A DNA stretch of 46,492 nucleotides from Planctomycetota bacterium (GTDB lineage Bacteria; Planctomycetota; Planctomycetia; Pirellulales; Thermoguttaceae): NCBI GenBank assembly GCA_029550925.1, contig JAKPGL010000187.1:1-46492 (forward strand), read 5' to 3'. The notes under the pieces were generated by a model, which was not told where the DNA came from, ran no database searches, and was given only the letters and a program-made list of their open reading frames with translations. Positions 18,005 through 26,069 of this stretch are shown one piece after another. The number at the start of each line of letters is the position of its first letter. Position 1 is the first letter of the stretch. A program made the translations under genes and the position numbers.

Positions 18005-19525
18005 TTAACTTTCATACAGCGGCAGAAACTTCGCTTCCAGATGCCGCAACAACGGTTCCGGCGAAAGCGGTCGGCCCGTAATCTGCTGGACCAACTCGCT
18101 GGCTAAATACCGCTGGCCCTGCTGATGGACTTTTGTTCGGAGCCAGTCCAAAAGCGGACGAAACTCTCCCCGTTCAAACGCCGGCGACAAATCCCCCAAT
18201 TCCGTCTGGGCCTGCTGGAACAGTTGGGCCGCATAAAGATTGCCCAACGCATACGTCGGAAAATAGCCCACCAGCCCGGCAGACCAATGGATGTCCTGAA
18301 GCACCCCGTGGGCGTCGTCCGGCGGTTCGATGCCCAAGTACTGCCGATATTTCTCGTTCCACGCCCCGGGGGCGTCCGCCGCTGGCAAGTCCCCCTCCAA
18401 CAGCGCCTGCTCCAACTCGAAACGGATCAAAATGTGCAGGTTATAGGTGGCCTCGTCCGCTTCGACCCGAATGAGCGACGGTCGCACCTCATTGACGGCA
18501 AAATAAAACGCCTCCAGCCGAACATCGCCCAGCGACTGCGGAAAATACTGCTGAGCCTTAGGAAAGAAGTGCCGCCAGAAGGCCCAGCTTCGGCCTACCA
18601 GGTTCTCCCACATCCGCGACTGCGATTCATGGATACCCAACGAAACCGGCTCTCCCAACGGCAGGCCGTATTGGTCTTCCCGTAGCCCCTGGTCATACAG
18701 GCCGTGCCCCGCCTCGTGCAAAATGCCGAAAAACGCCTCCTGGAAGGCGTGTTCGTTGTACCGGGTCGTAATCCGGCAATCCCGCGGCCCAATGCCCGAA
18801 CAAAACGGATGCACGGTTACATCGAGCCGACCCGCCGTGAAATCAAACCCAATCGCTGCCGCCGCCTCCCGGCCAAACGCCTCCTGGGCGTCCCGGGGAT
18901 AATAGCGCCGGAGCAAAGAGCGATCTGGTTTTCGTCGGCTGCCGACAAGCCGTTGGATGTGCAGCACCAGTCGATCACGAAGTTGGCTCAATACCTGGGC
19001 GACTTCAGCGGTGCGGGCCTCCGGCTCAAAATCGTCCAGCAAGGCGTCGTATCGACAGTCTGGGTACCCAAGGGCCTCGGCCTGCTCTCGTTTGAGTCGA
19101 AAGGTTTTCTCTAACCAAGGGAGGAAGGATTTAAAATCATTCTTTCGCCGGGCCTCCTGCCAGACGTGCTGGGCCAATGAGGCGGTCTGAGCCAGCTCTT
19201 CCACCAGCTTTTGCGGCAATTTCACATCCTTGTCGTATTGCCGTTTGAGACGGCGGATCGTGATGGCCTGGTCCGACTGAGGATCGGCCATCAGAGGGCT
19301 GTCGGCCAGACGGGTTAATTGCTCGCCCCATTGAGGATCGGTCCGCAGCCGATGGACCAGGCCGGCCAGAAAACGGATTTGCTCCGCCCGATACTCGGCC
19401 CCTTGGGGCGGCATCATGGTCCGTTCGTCCCAGCCAAGCAACGCCCCGATCGAGGCGGCCACTGTCGTCTGACGGGCATGAGTACAAACCTGCTCGTACA
19501 ACGATTGCCAATCGTCGCTCCGCAT
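18005..19525 (-). CDS. Metal-dependent carboxypeptidase, peptidase family M32 (carboxypeptidase Taq type)
   Basis: This 506-residue cytoplasmic zinc peptidase removes C-terminal residues from peptides. All M32 hallmarks are present: HPF at 239-241, DCRITTRY at about 249-256, the zinc site HEAGH at 270-274, HESQSRMWEN, and IRVEADEATYNLH near residue 345. Length matches the family (about 500). I chose ATG 19525 (MRSDDWQSLY); the open frame extends 13 codons upstream, but those residues are hydrophobic and do not fit. AAGGG precedes the chosen start. It is transcribed on the same strand as rpsR, 95 bp downstream of it, and may share its transcript. It has no obvious functional link to the neighbours. 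Confidence 0.95.
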   Translation of the reverse strand: MRSDDWQSLYEQVCTHARQTTVAASIGALLGWDERTMMPPQGAEYRAEQIRFLAGLVHRLRTDPQWGEQLTRLADSPLMADPQSDQAITIRRLKRQYDKDVKLPQKLVEELAQTASLAQHVWQEARRKNDFKSFLPWLEKTFRLKREQAEALGYPDCRYDALLDDFEPEARTAEVAQVLSQLRDRLVLHIQRLVGSRRKPDRSLLRRYYPRDAQEAFGREAAAAIGFDFTAGRLDVTVHPFCSGIGPRDCRITTRYNEHAFQEAFFGILHEAGHGLYDQGLREDQYGLPLGEPVSLGIHESQSRMWENLVGRSWAFWRHFFPKAQQYFPQSLGDVRLEAFYFAVNEVRPSLIRVEADEATYNLHILIRFELEQALLEGDLPAADAPGAWNEKYRQYLGIEPPDDAHGVLQDIHWSAGLVGYFPTYALGNLYAAQLFQQAQTELGDLSPAFERGEFRPLLDWLRTKVHQQGQRYLASELVQQITGRPLSPEPLLRHLEAKFLPLYES

Positions 19526-19620
19526 ACCCCGTAACCCTTGGAGAAGACAAAATAAAAGCGGCATACCGCCGCTCTAAAGAATCGGGAACTTTTACGCCAA
19601 AAATGCCTTCTTTGTGGAGT

Positions 19621-19902
19621 TTATTCACCCACAAACGGCAATAAAGCCATGATGCGGGCCCTTTTGATGGCCCGGCTAATGGCGTGCTGACTGGCTGCCG
19701 AACAACCGGTCTTCCGTCGGCTAATGATCTTGCCCTGCCGGTTGATAAACTTCTTGAGCAAATCCACGTCTTTGTAATCGACAAAGAGCGGCCGCGGTCG
19801 AACACCATCGACAAACAACGGATCCCGCTTTTTGGCCCGTGCCCTTGCCCGAGCCCGTTTCCTCGCCGTCTTACTCAATCTGGGGGTTGTGGGTTTCGCC
19901 AT
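19621..19902 (-). CDS. rpsR: 30S ribosomal protein S18
   Basis: This 93-residue ribosomal protein of the small-subunit platform contains the family core [40 protein letters not shown] and [10 protein letters not shown]. The first 33 residues are a strongly basic extension ([17 protein letters not shown]) beyond the 75-residue E. coli form. In many bacteria rpsR lies with rpsF and rplI; here it is alone. AGGAG lies 12 bases before the ATG. The C-terminal VGE is normal. The upstream gap leads into the repeat-rich region. Confidence 0.97.
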   Translation of the reverse strand: MAKPTTPRLSKTARKRARARARAKKRDPLFVDGVRPRPLFVDYKDVDLLKKFINRQGKIISRRKTGCSAASQHAISRAIKRARIMALLPFVGE

Positions 19903-20251
19903 AGAAAATAATTTCTCCTGTTAGGGTGAGAAACAACCACCTTTTATTCTCGAAAAGTTCCATTATAGAGAAAAAATCCCCTCTCGCCAAGGGCCGCTTG
20001 GAGGACAAGTCCCCTATTCTCCCAAGAAACCCTCCAATACCCCTCTTTGGAGCGGATTCAATTCCCCTTTTTGTGGATCTGTGGCGTCATTTGTCCGAAT
20101 GCTCTGGCTCTTGCCTCTTCTCCACATAGCGAACATGGGTAGAAACCACCTTTGGCACCACCCTAATAAATTTCGATGGCTAAGAGCCTCTGACAAGATC
20201 AAGCCCCAAAAAACCTGACGGGCGTACCACCCACCGTAAGTTGCGAAAAAG
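19903..20251. other. Gene-poor gap upstream of rpsR with a partial repeat
   Basis: No gene was recognised. The segment at 20181-20200, TAAGAGCCTCTGACAAGATC, matches the sequence at 444-463 that carries the left arm of the inverted repeat there in 17 of 20 positions; no matching right arm was found here. The rpsR promoter should lie in this region but could not be placed with confidence. Confidence 0.45.
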
Positions 20252-20340
20252 GCAACATTTTAGCCGAATGAAGAAACCCGCCTCTTTCCCTGTGGGAGAG
20301 GAATAAGGATAGGCCTACTGCATTGGGCTAAAATGTTACC
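20252..20340. mobile_element. Miniature inverted-repeat element, short form, with target duplication
   Basis: The 89 bp element begins GCAACATTTTAGCCGAATG and ends CATTGGGCTAAAATGTTACC. It is flanked by CGAAAAAG on both sides (20244-20251 and 20341-20348); at least seven of these eight bases must be duplicated, depending on where the ends are drawn. It shares only its ends with the long form. Its inside (GAAGAAACCCGCC) resembles the short copy at 30126-30216. It lies 45 bp from a long copy. Confidence 0.85.
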
Positions 20341-20385
20341 CGAAAAAGGTCTTTTTGCTAGAGACTCTCAAGGTTATCGAAAAAC

Positions 20386-20579
20386 GTAACATTTTAGCCA
20401 AATGCAGTACTTTGTCATTCCCGCGCAAGCGGAAATCTAGGCTTCTTGCGGCCTCTACTTGGGAGAAATAACAACGTAGCCGCCTCATAGGCCCTGGATT
20501 GAGAGCTTGCGCGGGAATGACAATCCCGGGCAAGTTTCGCCCTAAAATAAGCCTTCTTTGCATTCGGGTAAAATGTTAC
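20386..20579 (+). mobile_element. Miniature inverted-repeat element, long form, copy 3, with 8 bp target duplication
   Basis: The 194 bp element has ends GTAACATTTTAGCCAAATGC and GCATTCGGGTAAAATGTTAC. It is flanked by an exact 8 bp repeat, CGAAAAAC (20378-20385 and 20580-20587). Inside the ends lie TGTCATTCCCGCGCAAGCGG and its partial inverse, and a core with TCTACTTGGGAGAAATAACA shared by all long copies. It contains no gene; the short frames through it are accidental. Confidence 0.92.
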
Positions 20580-20688
20580 CGAAAAACTTCTTTTCTGAGG
20601 GATTGCCACCTCGTCTATTTTCCCAGAATTTTTCCTTCAGGGAACCGGTTTACCTAGTGTGGGATGATCGCTACATAGCGAATAGAAG

Positions 20689-20826
20689 CTAAGATTCGCT
20701 CGTCTTTCGAGTTACCGCCGGGATGTCGTCCGCGATAGCACTCGACCGGATGGGTACGATCCGAGTCGGGCGGTACAAGGCTGCCAAACCTGGTCCGTCG
20801 CCGTAAGCTCCTGCCAATTCGCACAT
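20689..20826 (-). other. Possible structured RNA or 45-codon frame in the repeat region
   Basis: A closing stem TACCGCC (20713-20719) with GGCGGTA (20769-20775) encloses a hairpin CGACCGGAT (20743-20751) with ATCCG-A-GTCG (20759-20768). Also, GGGATG near 20720 could pair with CATCCC near 20824. On the minus strand the same stretch is an open frame of 45 codons (MCELAGAYGDGP...), 20826 to the stop at 20689-20691, without a ribosome site. The structure argues for an RNA or another repeat, the frame for a small gene; I cannot decide between them. Confidence 0.3.
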
Positions 20827-20913
20827 CCCGACGAAATCAACACTGGGTAAACTTCAGTTTTGGTGGGCTTGTGTCTCTAGGCTGAAAGGACTATCATGGC
20901 TTCCGGAAAAGGG

Positions 20914-21107
20914 GGAACATTTTAGCCGAATGCAGTACTTTGTCATTCCCGCGGAAGCGGGAATCTAGGCTTCTTGCGGCCTCTACTTGGGAGAAATAAC
21001 AACGTAGCCGCCTCATAGGACCCTGGATTCCCGCTTCCGCGGGAATGACAATCCTTAACAAATTTCGTCCTAAAATAAGCCGCATTTGCATTCGGCTGAA
21101 ATGTTAC
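20914..21107 (+). mobile_element. Miniature inverted-repeat element, long form, copy 4, with 8 bp target duplication
   Basis: This 194 bp element is the best preserved copy. Its ends are GGAACATTTTAGCCGAATGC and GCATTCGGCTGAAATGTTAC. It is flanked by an exact 8 bp repeat, GAAAAGGG (20906-20913 and 21108-21115). Inside the ends is a second, perfect inverted repeat of about 25 bp that starts TGTCATTCCCGCGGAAGCGG. Each arm of it is itself a palindrome (ATTCCCGC...GCGGGAAT), so the element can fold extensively. It lies 177 bp upstream of the gene at 21285. Confidence 0.93.
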
Positions 21108-21284
21108 GAAAAGGGAATATGGGGCGTTTCTCAAGGGCGGCAGAAAGGCACGTGGATTTACGGCTGGCGGTAAAAGCCTGGTTGTAAAAAACTACGACGC
21201 TCGGCGGAATGACGGAATGCCTAGAAAGTTTCTAGTGGAAAGGCACTGCTTCTATTTTACACCTTATTGAAGGAGACTCTTTCT

Positions 21285-22430
21285 ATGGCTTTGGAGTTGC
21301 CTTGTCCTGGGTGTGGGCGGCTTTTACGAGTGCCGGATGAAGCCGCTGGCAGACAAGTAAAATGCCCTAAATGTGAAACTGTATTCACTGTTCCGAGCGT
21401 CGGCCCGTTGCCTCCATCAGGCCAGCCAGGTTCCAGTGGGTTCTCTGCTCCTGGTAGTCCGGCCGTTCCTTCTGGTCCGCCGCCAGGGGCGTCGTCTGGC
21501 ATAGAGGGCTATCCACCTTATGGTTTTGCCCCCAGTGGAGCTCCTGCCGGAACCGTTCCCTCGGCTGTCTCTGGTCCGGCAGGAGAGATTCGGCCAAGCC
21601 CCCTTGATCTGGGCGATGTCTTTAACCGCACTTGGAAAATCTTCCAATCTCAGTGGGGCATCTGTGTCGGAGTAGCAGTAATCTTCTGGTTATTGTCTCT
21701 TGCCGTGGGGTTCATCTGTGGGTTTATACCCATTTTGGGGCGACTGCTTGCTTGGGCGTTCGGTATATGGTTGGGCTGTGGTCAGGGGCTGTTTTTCTTA
21801 AAGATAGCTCGGGGCCAACGTGGGGAACTGGGCGATATTTTTACCGGCGCCCCCTACTTCCTTTCCATGCTGGCAGCCAACCTGCTATTGGGACTGATGG
21901 TGTGTGGGATCATTCTTGTTGGCATCAGTCTGCCGGTAGTAATATGGATGGCCATCGGTAGAACGGAGGCGTTGGTCTTGGGCTTCTTGGGCAGCATCCC
22001 TACGGTGATCGTTCTGGTGGTTCTGGGGGTGATCTTTTCCCAGTTTTTCTTTTTGATCCTGGATAGGAATGTGGGGCCGATCGAAGCCCTACGCCTTTCG
22101 GCCCAGATTACCCAAGGCAACCGACTCACCCTATTTCTCCTCTACCTTCTGAGTTCTGGGATTCAACTGCTAGGCGTTTTAGCCTGTTGTATTGGGGTTT
22201 TTGTAACCACCCCCTTTATCATTCTTTTAAGCGCGGTTGCCTATCTGAGGATGACGGGGCAACCAACGGCTGGAATGGAGGTTACCCCCGGCTATCCGGC
22301 GCCGCCCCCTGGTGGTTCCTATCCAGGGTATCCGGGCTATCTGTCTTCTGGTGGTCCGTATCCAGGTTATCCCGCGTTTCCTGGGGGGCCTGGCTTTTCG
22401 GCCCCGCCTTCTTCGCCGGGGCCTCGGTAG
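21285..22430 (+). CDS. Zinc-ribbon protein with a multi-span membrane domain and a Gly/Pro/Tyr tail
   Basis: This 381-residue protein is not assigned to a known function. Residues 1-35 are an MJ0042-like zinc ribbon with CPGC and CPKC. A Pro/Gly/Ser-rich linker runs to about 110. Then a domain starts with PSPLDLGDVFNRTWKIFQSQ and has about six hydrophobic segments (for example GICVGVAVIFWLLSLAVGFI and LGFLGSIPTVIVLVVLGVIF). It resembles the DUF975 or glycerophosphodiesterase-membrane type of domain in layout. The last 50 residues are YPGYP-like repeats. ATG 21285 is preceded by AAGGAG nine bases upstream, better than the TTG at 21267. It lies upstream of argA, but argA has its own promoter. 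Confidence 0.82.
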   Translation: MALELPCPGCGRLLRVPDEAAGRQVKCPKCETVFTVPSVGPLPPSGQPGSSGFSAPGSPAVPSGPPPGASSGIEGYPPYGFAPSGAPAGTVPSAVSGPAGEIRPSPLDLGDVFNRTWKIFQSQWGICVGVAVIFWLLSLAVGFICGFIPILGRLLAWAFGIWLGCGQGLFFLKIARGQRGELGDIFTGAPYFLSMLAANLLLGLMVCGIILVGISLPVVIWMAIGRTEALVLGFLGSIPTVIVLVVLGVIFSQFFFLILDRNVGPIEALRLSAQITQGNRLTLFLLYLLSSGIQLLGVLACCIGVFVTTPFIILLSAVAYLRMTGQPTAGMEVTPGYPAPPPGGSYPGYPGYLSSGGPYPGYPAFPGGPGFSAPPSSPGPR

Positions 22431-22591
22431 CATTCCAGGGGCCCTCGGCGTAGAAAGCAAGCCATTCGCGCGGGAAACAAATCCATCCCTATTGCCAAGC
22501 TGGTTTGCCTTCGGGCACGGCTTCTGATGGAAAAAGCAGAGGGAGTCTCCCCAAGGGGCCCAAGCCCCTGCGATGCACTTGTTATACCCCG

Positions 22592-22619
22592 TTGCAGAGA
22601 GGGCCGAACTGGGTACAAT
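22592..22619 (+). promoter_or_regulatory. argA promoter, apparently giving a leaderless transcript
   Basis: TTGCAG (22592-22597), a 16 bp spacer and TACAAT (22614-22619) form a good housekeeping promoter. Only seven bases separate the -10 from the argA ATG at 22627, so the predicted transcript start is at or next to the A of ATG. No ribosome site precedes the ATG. The sequence is strikingly similar to the promoter at 35259-35286. Confidence 0.65.
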
Positions 22620-22626
22620 CGGCTCT

Positions 22627-23985
22627 ATGAGCGAAGCAAACAGGCCATCCCACTCGGAAGAAGCACCTTTACCTCCGTATTATACGCCGTATTATGCCCA
22701 GTTCCGGGGGCAGACCTTTGTCATTCAGGCCGAGGACCAGGCCGTCGATACGACGCCCAGTATGCGTACGGTCCTGGAGGGTATCCAGGACCTATTGCGG
22801 CATGGGATTCGGGTGGTACTAGTCTTCGGCAAACCGGCCCGATTTTTGGAGGAATTGCAAAGCCAGTACAGCGTACGTCGGCATCCGGAAACCAATCGGC
22901 TGCTGATTCCGGAAAATGCCCTGCCCCGGTTGGCAGAGCAGCGCGGGCGGATTGCCCAGGCGTTGGCCAGCTTGAGCGAGACGATCGGCATGGCGGCTAC
23001 GGTGTTGCCCGTGTCGGTGGTTCGGGCGGAGCGGCGGATCGGCCATCAAAGCACCGGCGTGATTACCGGCCTGGAGCTGGAGGCGATCCGGCAAGTGCTG
23101 GACCGGGGAGAATTGGCCATTTTGGGCTTCGGCGGACAGACGGATCGGGGGGAGTTTTTGCATATCCCGTCGGTGGGTCTGGCGGCGGATTTGGCCGTGG
23201 CGCTGGGGGCGCAAAAATTGCTCCTTTTGGCCCAGACAGATGGCATCTGGATTCCCAGTCGCAAAGGCGGCCAGCAGCAACTCAGCTTTGCCGACCTGGA
23301 GGAACTGCTCTGTCTATTGACCCGGCATCGGCCGGACGGCAGCTCGCTGGTGGCCCCGGAACTGGCGCCGAAGGTTCATGCGGCCATTCGGGCCGTGGCG
23401 GGCGGGGTGCCGCAGGTCCATATCGTCTCCTATAGCCGATTGCTCGAAGAGGTGCTCACCCGCACCGGCGTGGGCACGATGATCGAACGGCTCCAAAGCC
23501 ATCATGTGGAATACGCCCGGCCAGAAGACCTGGACGAAATTCACCGGCTCCATACGGAAGCCCTCCGATACACCACGGCCAGGGGGACTTCGTTTGTCAA
23601 GCCATTGGAGCGGGCGGAATTGGAGCGGCTTTTGCCCTGGACGTTGCTGCTAACGCACCGGGGGGTGCTGATTGGCAAATTGCACGGCCAGGAGGTACTG
23701 GGCGTTCCGGACGCCTTATACATCGGCGGGTTTGTGGTGGGCGAAAACCATCAGGACTCGCAACAGGGGCAATTGCTTCTGTCGGAGGCGTTGGAGCGGT
23801 TTCGGCAGCGGGGGTATCGGCATCTGGCGGCCATTACGGCTTCGCCGCGGGCCAAACGGGCCTTCGAACGGATCGGCGGCCAGACGCCGGAAACACTTTC
23901 CGACTGGCAAGAGCACCTGCTTACCGAAGCCCGAAAGCGGTATCATCCCCAAGAACAGGCCGACGTAGAATTGTTCGTCTTCTGA
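22627..23985 (+). CDS. argA: N-acetylglutamate synthase ArgA (amino-acid kinase fold plus GNAT domain)
   Basis: This 452-residue enzyme transfers acetyl from acetyl-CoA to L-glutamate, the first step of arginine synthesis. Residues about 20-285 form the amino-acid kinase domain (GIRVVLVFGKPARFLEEL, TGVITGLELEAIRQVLDRGE, LGAQKLLLLAQTDGIW), which in this family binds arginine or substrate rather than acting as a kinase. Residues about 300-450 form a GNAT acetyltransferase domain with YIGGFVVGENHQDSQQGQLL as the acetyl-CoA loop region and ASPRAKRAFERIGG near the end. The order matches classical ArgA, not NAGK. ATG 22627 fits the leaderless promoter; an in-frame ATG 18 codons upstream (22573) lies before that promoter and is less likely. 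The neighbours are not arginine genes. Confidence 0.93.
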   Translation: MSEANRPSHSEEAPLPPYYTPYYAQFRGQTFVIQAEDQAVDTTPSMRTVLEGIQDLLRHGIRVVLVFGKPARFLEELQSQYSVRRHPETNRLLIPENALPRLAEQRGRIAQALASLSETIGMAATVLPVSVVRAERRIGHQSTGVITGLELEAIRQVLDRGELAILGFGGQTDRGEFLHIPSVGLAADLAVALGAQKLLLLAQTDGIWIPSRKGGQQQLSFADLEELLCLLTRHRPDGSSLVAPELAPKVHAAIRAVAGGVPQVHIVSYSRLLEEVLTRTGVGTMIERLQSHHVEYARPEDLDEIHRLHTEALRYTTARGTSFVKPLERAELERLLPWTLLLTHRGVLIGKLHGQEVLGVPDALYIGGFVVGENHQDSQQGQLLLSEALERFRQRGYRHLAAITASPRAKRAFERIGGQTPETLSDWQEHLLTEARKRYHPQEQADVELFVF

Positions 23986-24106
23986 TTGCCCTTGGCTATC
24001 CAGCCGCCAAAAAGCCTGGGCTTCCGCCGGTTTGCCGTAGATTGGAATAACCGCTTGCAAGCCGGTCGGCAAAGGATTCCATGAAAAGCGCCGATTCCTG
24101 GTGGGG

Positions 24107-24529
24107 CTACTTGGAGGAGAGTTCAAAATTGGCTGGGCCGCCGGGCGCGGTGTATTTTAAGGGCGACTGTTTCACATTGGCGTATTGGAGCGGGGTCAAC
24201 ATTGCAGGCGGCTTTTCCGGCGCCAGGGAATCTCCCTGGGCTGCTTCGCCGGTTTTTTGGACGGTAACAATATATTCGCCGGGTTTGAGGCCGTGGAGGG
24301 TACCGGTCATGACGGTAAATCGGCCGGAGGCGTCGGTTTTCGCGTGCCCTACTGCCCCGCCTTTGACCGGATGAAAGGTTACCGTGGCCCCGTCCAGCGG
24401 CTTGCCGTCTAAAAGCACCGTGCCGGATACCGGCGTCAAATTCTCTTTTCTGCCACACCCAGCCAGGCAGACCACCACGCCTAAAAGCACAAAAACAATG
24501 CGGATGAAATCCTTATGACGGCAAGTCAT
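24107..24529 (-). CDS. Small lipoprotein with a carboxypeptidase-regulatory-like (transthyretin-like) domain
   Basis: This 140-residue protein has a signal segment (FIRIVFVLLGVVVCLAGC) that ends in the lipobox LAGC, so it should be exported and lipid-anchored. The rest is one beta-sandwich domain of the carboxypeptidase-regulatory-like type: VSGTVLLDGKPLDGATVTFH, GHAKTDASGRFTV and LKPGEYIVTV. Proteins like this are abundant in planctomycetes and often sit beside DUF1559 genes, as here. ATG 24529 (MTCRHKDF) has CCGGAG upstream; the open frame extends 14 codons further without support. It lies 118 bp downstream of the DUF1559 gene and is probably co-transcribed with it. Confidence 0.88.
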   Translation of the reverse strand: MTCRHKDFIRIVFVLLGVVVCLAGCGRKENLTPVSGTVLLDGKPLDGATVTFHPVKGGAVGHAKTDASGRFTVMTGTLHGLKPGEYIVTVQKTGEAAQGDSLAPEKPPAMLTPLQYANVKQSPLKYTAPGGPANFELSSK

Positions 24530-24647
24530 GGGTGTATCTCCGGAGAAAGTTAGAAAAGTTGCTTTCTGCAAATCCCGCTGGAGCGGCTACCGTGCGTTTT
24601 GCCGTAGTTGGGCGTTTGCCTCTCCATCCCCCAGTAAAAGCGAACTA

Positions 24648-25589
24648 TTATTCGATCGATTTAGGGACTTCTTTACCTGCTTTCGTGCAATAGGCCCGAT
24701 ACTGCATCTGGTCGATGACTTCTGAGACAAAGGTAACCGAACCGTCTGCCTTGGCGAAGTTGACGCCGCTCGGATGCAGACTGCGGAACGACATCACATT
24801 CCACCATTGCTGGGGGGTAACAGTGGTTCCATCGGGGAAGAAATTGGGCGGGGCATGGCAACTGGCGTAATCGCCATTAGCATAAAAAGCGGCAGAATGA
24901 TCATTGTAGATTGGAACATCTTCACCGATTAAAAAGGTGTGCGCTGTGCCGTCCAGAATATGAGCGATTTTGACCGGTTCCTGATAGTTGTTTCGATAAA
25001 AGATACCATTACAGCCCACCGTATTATGGCAATCGGGTTCAGTGCCTTGCCACATGCTGGCGCTGCCGCCCATCCGAGTATCCCCGATAACGCCCTTGTA
25101 ATTGGTGGTGGCCACGTCAATGTTATCCCATTGGAATTGCACTTTGGAGATCAGAGGGGCTTTTGGGTCGGAAGGACAAATAAGCACCGGCAAAGGCTCC
25201 TTGACCAAGTCCCGACATTCGGTGCGTCGGATGCCGCCGGTATCACTGAATGTGCCGTTAAAGCCGCCTCTGCTCTTAAATTGTTCGAACAGCGGCTGCT
25301 GTTCGATGTAGGGGAGGATGCTGATGATCCAGCCTTTGCCGTTCGGATTGGCCGTCGGTCGGGGGCCTTCCTGCCACGGGCCGATGCTGATAGGAAAACA
25401 TTTGAATGCGTTTTCGTAGTTATGGCAGGCCAGGGCCAGTTGTTTGAGGTTGTTGACGCATTGGGCGCGGCGGGCTGCTTCACGGGCCGCCTGCACCGCC
25501 GGCAAGAGCAGAGCAATCAAAATCCCAATAATCGCGATCACCACCAACAGTTCCACCAAGGTGAAACCACTGTTTCGAGACCTAGCCAT
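24648..25589 (-). CDS. DUF1559 protein with a prepilin-type N-terminus
   Basis: This 313-residue planctomycete/PVC-type protein begins with a type IV prepilin cleavage motif, SGFTLVELLVVIAIIGILIA, in which the peptidase should cut after Gly and methylate Phe. The sequence NNLKQLALACHNYENAF follows, and the late motif HPSGVNFAKADGS is the H-x9-DG signature of DUF1559. Function is unknown; such proteins are thought to be exported pseudopilin-like surface proteins and occur in dozens of copies per genome. ATG 25589 has AAAGGAA upstream, so the earlier start at 25619 is not used. It leads a two-gene unit with the lipoprotein. Confidence 0.95.
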   Translation of the reverse strand: MARSRNSGFTLVELLVVIAIIGILIALLLPAVQAAREAARRAQCVNNLKQLALACHNYENAFKCFPISIGPWQEGPRPTANPNGKGWIISILPYIEQQPLFEQFKSRGGFNGTFSDTGGIRRTECRDLVKEPLPVLICPSDPKAPLISKVQFQWDNIDVATTNYKGVIGDTRMGGSASMWQGTEPDCHNTVGCNGIFYRNNYQEPVKIAHILDGTAHTFLIGEDVPIYNDHSAAFYANGDYASCHAPPNFFPDGTTVTPQQWWNVMSFRSLHPSGVNFAKADGSVTFVSEVIDQMQYRAYCTKAGKEVPKSIE

Positions 25590-26069
25590 GAGAAGTTCCT
25601 TTGGCGGAAGGAGACGCATTGGAAAAAGCCCTTGGGGACTGGCCCGTGCTGGGAAGACACAGGCTGTGGTTTAGGCCAAGCGACTGTGCATTGTATTTAT
25701 TTTTCCGCCCGCCGTCTAGTACTCAGTCTCCTTCCTTAGTATTTGTTTGTTATTTTCTCCCCCACAAGATAAATTGCAACCCCCCTTTTTTAGGAGAGGA
25801 ACCGGTTGCGTTGTCGCCGCCGACCTACAACCATTTGCCGACAGCCTCATGATGGCAGCTTCAAAACCATAGGGGTTGACGTCCCACAATGTAACCGGCC
25901 CTTCGGGAGAGGACCTGCCTAGGGATGGAATCGGCAGAAGGCTATTCGCCTTTTCCAGAAAGGTTCTCCTGGGGGGCGGGATCTTCCCTGAGGGGAACGA
26001 TTCCGGCTATATTAGCCAATTCTAGGGGTTTTGCGAAAAAAGGCTGTTTTCGGGGGATGGAACACGGTT
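25590..26069. other. Divergent gap of 480 bases, no gene seen
   Basis: This region separates the DUF1559 unit (minus) from the epimerase gene (plus) and must hold both promoters. No clear -35/-10 pair could be placed. It contains no repeat of the families found elsewhere in the window. Confidence 0.5.

Noticed and set aside
20641-20890. tmRNA, RNase P or SRP RNA in the gene-poor region
   Set aside because: None of the conserved loops or the 3' CCA end with a T-loop could be found.
20894-21134. Open frames through the miniature elements (also at 8615-9271, 12475-12789 and 20336-20609) with RFRGND-like peptides
   Set aside because: They read through inverted-repeat DNA, have no ribosome site, and change frame between copies; such peptides are known artefacts of palindromic repeats.
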